A stretch of 8,943 nt of DNA. Source: Actinomycetes bacterium (lineage in GTDB: Bacteria > Actinomycetota > Actinomycetes > Mycobacteriales > Mycobacteriaceae). The position numbers and the translations under genes are program-made. Positions 6,080 to 8,943 of this stretch are shown here, in pieces; position 1 is the first letter of the stretch, and each line of letters opens with the position of its first letter. Where the stretch lies: the NCBI GenBank assembly GCA_023417985.1, contig JAEZDV010000016.1, positions 1 to 8,943 of the forward strand, read 5' to 3'. The notes under the pieces were generated by a model. The model ran no database searches. It was not told the DNA's origin and worked only from the letters and a program-made list of their open reading frames with translations.

Positions 6080-6337
6080 CTACGCCGCGAGGGCGACAGC
6101 CGAACCGAGTGAAATTGCTACGCTGGCGCAGCCGGGGCACAGTGCCCCGGGCTCGACGATCCAGCCGTTGGCGCGGGCCGCCGACGCGGCGGCGGTGTAG
6201 GTCTGCGCGAAAGTGCGGTAGGAGTGGTCGCATCGTTCGCAGCGGAACGACCAACGCGTGGTGCCGAAGTGCTCGCTGTGCTGAGTCGCGCTCCCCTGTG
6301 TGGGGGTGACCATCCGAAGATCCGTCTTCTGGCGCAC
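6080..6337 (-). CDS. Small zinc-ribbon-like protein
   Basis: The 85-aa product carries two CxxC pairs: C33-E-R-C36 in FRCERCDHSY and C67-P-G-C70 in GALCPGC. The 30-residue spacing suits a single structural zinc site (zinc ribbon or rubredoxin-like knuckle). A Ser/Thr/Ala-rich helix lies between the pairs and a short hydrophobic tail (ISLGSAVALAA) follows. The GTG at 6337 is chosen because GAAAGG (6347-6352 on the complement) is 9 nt upstream, while ATG 6313 has no Shine-Dalgarno. A longer frame from GTG 6439 overlaps the upstream stop (GTGA), but its extra codons have markedly fewer G/C third positions (about 60% against nearly 90% later). The gene sits between the GT87 gene and trpF on the same strand. 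Function unknown; nucleic-acid or protein binding is the usual role of such small zinc proteins. Confidence 0.6.
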   Translation of the reverse strand: MRQKTDLRMVTPTQGSATQHSEHFGTTRWSFRCERCDHSYRTFAQTYTAAASAARANGWIVEPGALCPGCASVAISLGSAVALAA

Positions 6338-6435
6338 AGCCCGGCACCTTTCTCCTTCTGTGCGCCTCGCGCGGTGCGGACGCAGCTTCTCCACACTCAG
6401 ATACCCATTTCGACGCCGGACAAATGAGGCGTGCG

Positions 6436-7749
6436 TCACATTTCCTTGGCATCTTCAACTGAGCTGGGCAGGCGACCGGTATCCCGAGGGGCGTCGACCT
6501 GCGTCGCAGGGTCGAGTTCGCCCCCGGGATCGGCTGCCGTGTCCCGCCGCATTCGGGTCAGCGCTACCAGGAACACGAACGCGATCGTCACGTACACGCT
6601 GCCGATCACGTGCTGAGGTAGCGCCCAGTCGAGCTCGCGGCCGTCACCGGCCGGCAGCAGGTGGTGCGGTCCGATCAGGAAGATCACGCCGAGGGCGGCA
6701 GCCACGGCGACAGTCTTCCGGGTCGGGGCTCGCAGCACCTCCAAGGTCAGGACCAGCAATGCGGGCGCCACCCAGACCCAATGGTGCGACCACGACACCG
6801 GCGATGCCAGCAGTACTGCCGCCGCGTTCGCGAGCAGCGCGAGCACGAGGGCGCCGCGCGCCAGGGCGAACCGGATGGCAACGACCGCGACCACCAGCGT
6901 GATGACCGCAGCGCCGAGCCACAGTGCCGTCTCGAGCGGGTCGGGTGGCGCGAACCGCGCGAGGACGGCCTTCAACGATTGGTTGGCGGCGTAGTACGCC
7001 GAACCGATTCGTCCCGTGTCGGGGAGGGTGTGCAGCCAGTACCGGGTGGACGCCTCGGGCATGAGTACGTAGGCCGCCGCCGAGAAACCGGCCGCAGAGG
7101 CGACGATGCGTGCGCTGGTCCGCCAGTCGCGGGCAAGCAGGAAGAGCAGCAGGAATCCCGCGGGTGTCAGCTTGATGGCGGCGGCGAGCCCGATGAGCAC
7201 ACCGCGCGGCCACTTCGGTTTCACCGCGAGTACGTCGAGGGCCACCAAGGCCATCAGGACCAGGTTGATCTGGCCGAAGCTGACGGTTTCGCGGACGGGT
7301 TCGAGTTGCAGTGCCACCGCGACGGCGACTGCGGTGACCGTCCAGGACGCGCCGTCCGAGAGCCCGGGCCGTACCCGGGCGAGCACCAGTCGCAGGGTCA
7401 CCACCAGCGCCGCGACGGACACCATGCCGAACACGATCTTGGCGAGCGTGACGGGTAGCAGCGCGAGCGGCACGAACAGCACGGCAGCGAGCGGCGGATA
7501 GGTGAACGGCAGACCGAAGTCGTCGACCACCGGCGGGATCGCGCCGTAGATGTCCCCGCCGTCGAGGAGTACCCGCGCACCCATGCGGTAGACGAGCAGA
7601 TCGATGTAGTCGTTACCTACGAGGAATGCGATCGTCGAGGCGATCGAGAGGGCGAAGAGCACCGCCGGCAAGGTGGTGTGTGCGCGGAGGTCGAGGGAGA
7701 GTTCGGTCGGCGGGCGGTCGTCTTCTCGCTTCAGCCATGAATGTCGCAC
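6436..7749 (-). CDS. GT87-family polyprenyl-phosphate sugar-dependent glycosyltransferase (PimE-like)
   Basis: The 437-aa polytopic protein has about ten hydrophobic segments starting at residue 27. Asp50 in the first extracytoplasmic loop (NDYIDLLVYRMGA, 46-58) fits the essential Asp of GT87 enzymes such as mycobacterial PimE. Other family features are GGDIYG (64-69), FTYPPLAAVLF (82-92), FGQINLVLM (158-166), AIKLTPAGFLLL (191-202), NQSLKAVLAR (256-265) and SPVSWSHHWVW (316-326). GT87 members use polyprenyl-phosphate mannose or decaprenyl-phosphate arabinose outside the membrane to extend PIM, lipomannan or arabinan. A polar tail after residue 400 is rich in Asp, Pro and Glu and is probably cytosolic. 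The GTG start is the earliest possible (in-frame TAA 12 bp upstream) but has only a weak AAAG Shine-Dalgarno. It lies 40 bp downstream of the pentapeptide-repeat gene. Donor and acceptor are not resolved. Confidence 0.87.
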   Translation of the reverse strand: MRHSWLKREDDRPPTELSLDLRAHTTLPAVLFALSIASTIAFLVGNDYIDLLVYRMGARVLLDGGDIYGAIPPVVDDFGLPFTYPPLAAVLFVPLALLPVTLAKIVFGMVSVAALVVTLRLVLARVRPGLSDGASWTVTAVAVAVALQLEPVRETVSFGQINLVLMALVALDVLAVKPKWPRGVLIGLAAAIKLTPAGFLLLFLLARDWRTSARIVASAAGFSAAAYVLMPEASTRYWLHTLPDTGRIGSAYYAANQSLKAVLARFAPPDPLETALWLGAAVITLVVAVVAIRFALARGALVLALLANAAAVLLASPVSWSHHWVWVAPALLVLTLEVLRAPTRKTVAVAAALGVIFLIGPHHLLPAGDGRELDWALPQHVIGSVYVTIAFVFLVALTRMRRDTAADPGGELDPATQVDAPRDTGRLPSSVEDAKEM

Positions 7750-7789
7750 TCGACGACTTTACTGATCTTTCCTCAACCTTCGGGGATGG

Positions 7790-8461
7790 TCAGTCCTCGA
7801 TTCGGATACCGAGGTGCGCGGCGAACAGACCCGACAGCGACACGGCCTGATGGCCGGTCATCGTCGATCCCCTGAGTCCGTCCGGATTTCGGATGGTTCC
7901 GATCTCCAGGCCGCGAAAGTCGACGTGCGCGAGTGTGGCGCGATTTACATCGAGATCGCCGACCCGGCTGTCCTCGAATGCCACCCGCATCAGGTTCGCT
8001 TCGGCCAGGTCGAGTTCGTCGATGATGCAACCCCGGAACAGAACGTCGCGCAGGTTCCCCGCACGCAGGTTGATCAGGCTGATCTTCGAGTCGGTCACCA
8101 CCACCGAGCGCAGCGCGGAGTCGTACAGGTCCATGGCCCCGATCCGACTGCTGTCGATTCGCACGTTGTGCAGCGTGCTGCGGGCGGCGGAGAACCTCGG
8201 GGCGTGCACCTGCTCGATGCGGGTGTCGACCATTCGTGCGCTGGTGAAGTCCGCGTCGTCGATGGAGACCGCGCCGAGTTCGCACTCGGACAGCGTGACG
8301 CCGGCGAGATTGCGTCCGGAGAGGTCGGCATTCGAGAACCGCATCCGTTCGAAGGTCGTGTGGGCGGCCAGTGCGTCGGCGTCTCCGTCGTCGAAGTCGA
8401 GCGACCGACGGTGGTCGATCTTGGGGGGCTTCACCGAGGACTGACTGGCGCGCGTGGTCAT
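7790..8461 (-). CDS. Pentapeptide-repeat protein
   Basis: The 223-aa protein has a polar N-terminal tail (1-38), then about 30 consecutive five-residue units from residue 41 to 190. The centre position is mostly L, I, V, M or F and the preceding residue often D, N or S (RFSNA-DLSGR-NLAGV at the beginning; NLRAG-NLRDV and DLAEA-NLMRV later). This is the A(D/N)Lxx pattern that folds as a right-handed quadrilateral beta-helix. The C-terminal segment HQAVSLSGLFAAHLGIRI (204-221) resembles the capping helix and strand of actinobacterial members. Some relatives (MfpA, Qnr) mimic DNA and bind gyrase, but most have no known role, and I see nothing that proves gyrase binding. ATG 8461 is chosen for codon bias, although its GGAG is very close (2 nt). 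GTG 8506, with GGAAGG 10 nt upstream, would add 15 residues. Divergent from the Cys-rich gene at 8588. Confidence 0.82.
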   Translation of the reverse strand: MTTRASQSSVKPPKIDHRRSLDFDDGDADALAAHTTFERMRFSNADLSGRNLAGVTLSECELGAVSIDDADFTSARMVDTRIEQVHAPRFSAARSTLHNVRIDSSRIGAMDLYDSALRSVVVTDSKISLINLRAGNLRDVLFRGCIIDELDLAEANLMRVAFEDSRVGDLDVNRATLAHVDFRGLEIGTIRNPDGLRGSTMTGHQAVSLSGLFAAHLGIRIED

Positions 8462-8568
8462 GGCTCCAGTGTCGCGGGTCGGGGCCGGATGCCGACCTGC
8501 ACCCACCCCGCGATCACCTTCCGGCCGTCTGATCTTTCCCGCACCCCGGGGTCGAAGATGTCACGTAT

Positions 8569-8584
8569 TCGAACATATGATCGA
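8569..8584. promoter_or_regulatory. LexA (SOS)-box-like near-palindrome
   Basis: TCGAACATATGATCGA matches the mycobacterial/actinobacterial LexA box TCGAAC-N4-GTTCGA at 11 of 12 defined positions (GATCGA for GTTCGA) and is a 16-bp palindrome except for one base pair. It overlaps the -10 element of the plus-strand gene at 8588 and lies 107 bp upstream of the pentapeptide-repeat ATG. Binding by LexA is inferred, not shown. Confidence 0.4.
8576..8581 (+). promoter_or_regulatory. -10 element TATGAT for a leaderless transcript
   Basis: TATGAT differs from TATAAT at one base and ends 6 nt before the GTG at 8588. That is the spacing expected when transcription begins at the first base of the start codon. 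No Shine-Dalgarno precedes this GTG, consistent with leaderless translation, which is frequent in actinobacteria. No clear -35 is visible. Confidence 0.5.
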
Positions 8585-8587
8585 ACA

Positions 8588-8803
8588 GTGAGGTTGTATC
8601 GAATCCCTGCGGGCTGGGCCGAACCGGCACCCGCGCGCTGCCCCAACGGGCATCGGCTCGGGCCGAACCGGACGCTGGTGGGGTCGCAGGTCTGTGACTG
8701 CGGGGTGATGCACCGGACGCACGCGTGCCGGCAGTGCGAGGCAGTGGTCTACACCCCGCCGCTCGGGGATCGCTGTCGCGCGCGTGCATTCGACGAGCGG
8801 TGA
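8588..8803 (+). CDS. Small Cys/His-rich (zinc-binding) actinobacterial protein
   Basis: The 71-aa product is RLYRIPAGW followed by a cysteine/histidine cluster: C18-P-N-G-H22, C36-D-C38, H42, H45, C47-R-Q-C50 and C63. The order CPNGH, GSQVCDCG, CRQCEAVVYTPPLGDRC suggests one or two structural zinc sites. I recall similar short uncharacterised proteins in mycobacteria and nocardiae but cannot name a family. The GTG at 8588 is chosen because a TATGAT -10 element lies 6 nt upstream with no ribosome binding site, which suits a leaderless mRNA. An in-frame ATG at 8558 would add 10 residues but would have to be transcribed from further upstream and also lacks a Shine-Dalgarno. The gene is divergent from the pentapeptide-repeat gene and 58 bp upstream of a secreted-protein gene. 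Confidence 0.65.
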   Translation: MRLYRIPAGWAEPAPARCPNGHRLGPNRTLVGSQVCDCGVMHRTHACRQCEAVVYTPPLGDRCRARAFDER

Positions 8804-8861
8804 TCAGTGAATCTCTACACAACGCTGGACAAACGGATTTATCGTGTTCGCGGGAGGAGTG

Positions 8862-8943
8862 ATGGCACTCGTACGGCGAGGGGTGATCGCAACCGCGGGA
8901 GCGGGTGCGGTTCTGTTGCTGTTCACGCCGGTCGCCGCGGCAG
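8862..8943 (+). CDS. N-terminus of a secreted protein (cut by window edge)
   Basis: The 27 visible residues form a typical Sec-type signal peptide: basic start MALVRRG, hydrophobic core VIATAGAGAVLLLF, then TPVAAA as a likely signal peptidase I cleavage region. The mature part is outside the window, so no function can be given. GGAGG (8853-8857) lies 4 nt before the ATG; a GTG directly upstream (8859-8861) is an equally possible start. No lipobox Cys is seen so far. Confidence 0.6.
   Translation, partial: MALVRRGVIATAGAGAVLLLFTPVAAA

Noticed and set aside
5349..6112. Plus-strand open frames opposite trpF (163 and 126 codons)
   Set aside because: Shadows of the trpF coding strand, which has intact catalytic residues and a good ribosome binding site.
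8804..8861. Possible promoter TACACA-18-TATCGT before the secreted-protein gene
   Set aside because: The predicted transcription start would fall on the ribosome binding site at 8853-8857, leaving no room for a normal leader; too weak to list.
1..8943. tRNA, rRNA, CRISPR arrays, insertion sequences and attachment sites
   Set aside because: No cloverleaf-like segment, spaced direct repeats, transposase motifs or terminal inverted repeats were found on reading both strands by eye.

Overview
The base composition is very GC-rich, with strong G/C preference at third codon positions, several GTG starts and sparse U-tract terminators. Together with a GT87-type polyprenyl-phosphomannose glycosyltransferase and a LexA-like TCGAAC-type palindrome, this points to a high-GC actinomycete, most likely Mycobacteriales (Rhodococcus/Nocardia-like). 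The genus is an inference from style; no marker in the window settles it.

Left part (1-5395): a surface or exopolysaccharide module. On the minus strand a 578-aa tandem alpha/beta-hydrolase (2230-494) is translationally coupled through an ATGA overlap to a membrane protein cut by the window edge (497-1) that looks like the N-terminus of an O-antigen ligase/polymerase. Divergently, on the plus strand, lies a GT4 glycosyltransferase (2415-3509). After a 353-bp non-coding stretch with promoter-like and operator-like elements comes a complete polyprenyl-phosphate sugar-1-phosphate transferase (3863-5395), the enzyme type that starts repeat-unit synthesis on lipid carrier. The four genes together suggest lipid-linked glycan initiation (phosphotransferase), extension (GT4), polymerisation or ligation (O-antigen ligase-like) and a possible acyl/thiol-chemistry step (hydrolase).

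Middle and right part (5408-8461): four minus-strand genes in one direction, read as pentapeptide-repeat protein, then 40 bp, GT87 multi-spanning glycosyltransferase, then 98 bp, small zinc-ribbon protein, then 66 bp, stand-alone TrpF. The trpF gene converges on the sugar transferase with only 12 bp between the two stop codons, and a hairpin spans both stops.

Right end (8462-8943): a divergent region holds a 16-bp near-palindrome resembling the actinobacterial LexA box. It contains a TATGAT -10 element placed exactly for leaderless transcription of a 71-aa Cys/His-rich protein (8588-8803). The start of a secreted protein (8862 to the edge) follows.

The most unusual item is the tandem hydrolase. 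Its two nucleophile elbows read G-L-R-A-G and G-L-C-S-G, as if the two 'exosortase A system-associated' hydrolases of Gram-negative exopolysaccharide loci had been fused in an actinomycete glycan locus. No RNA genes, CRISPR arrays or insertion sequences were seen.
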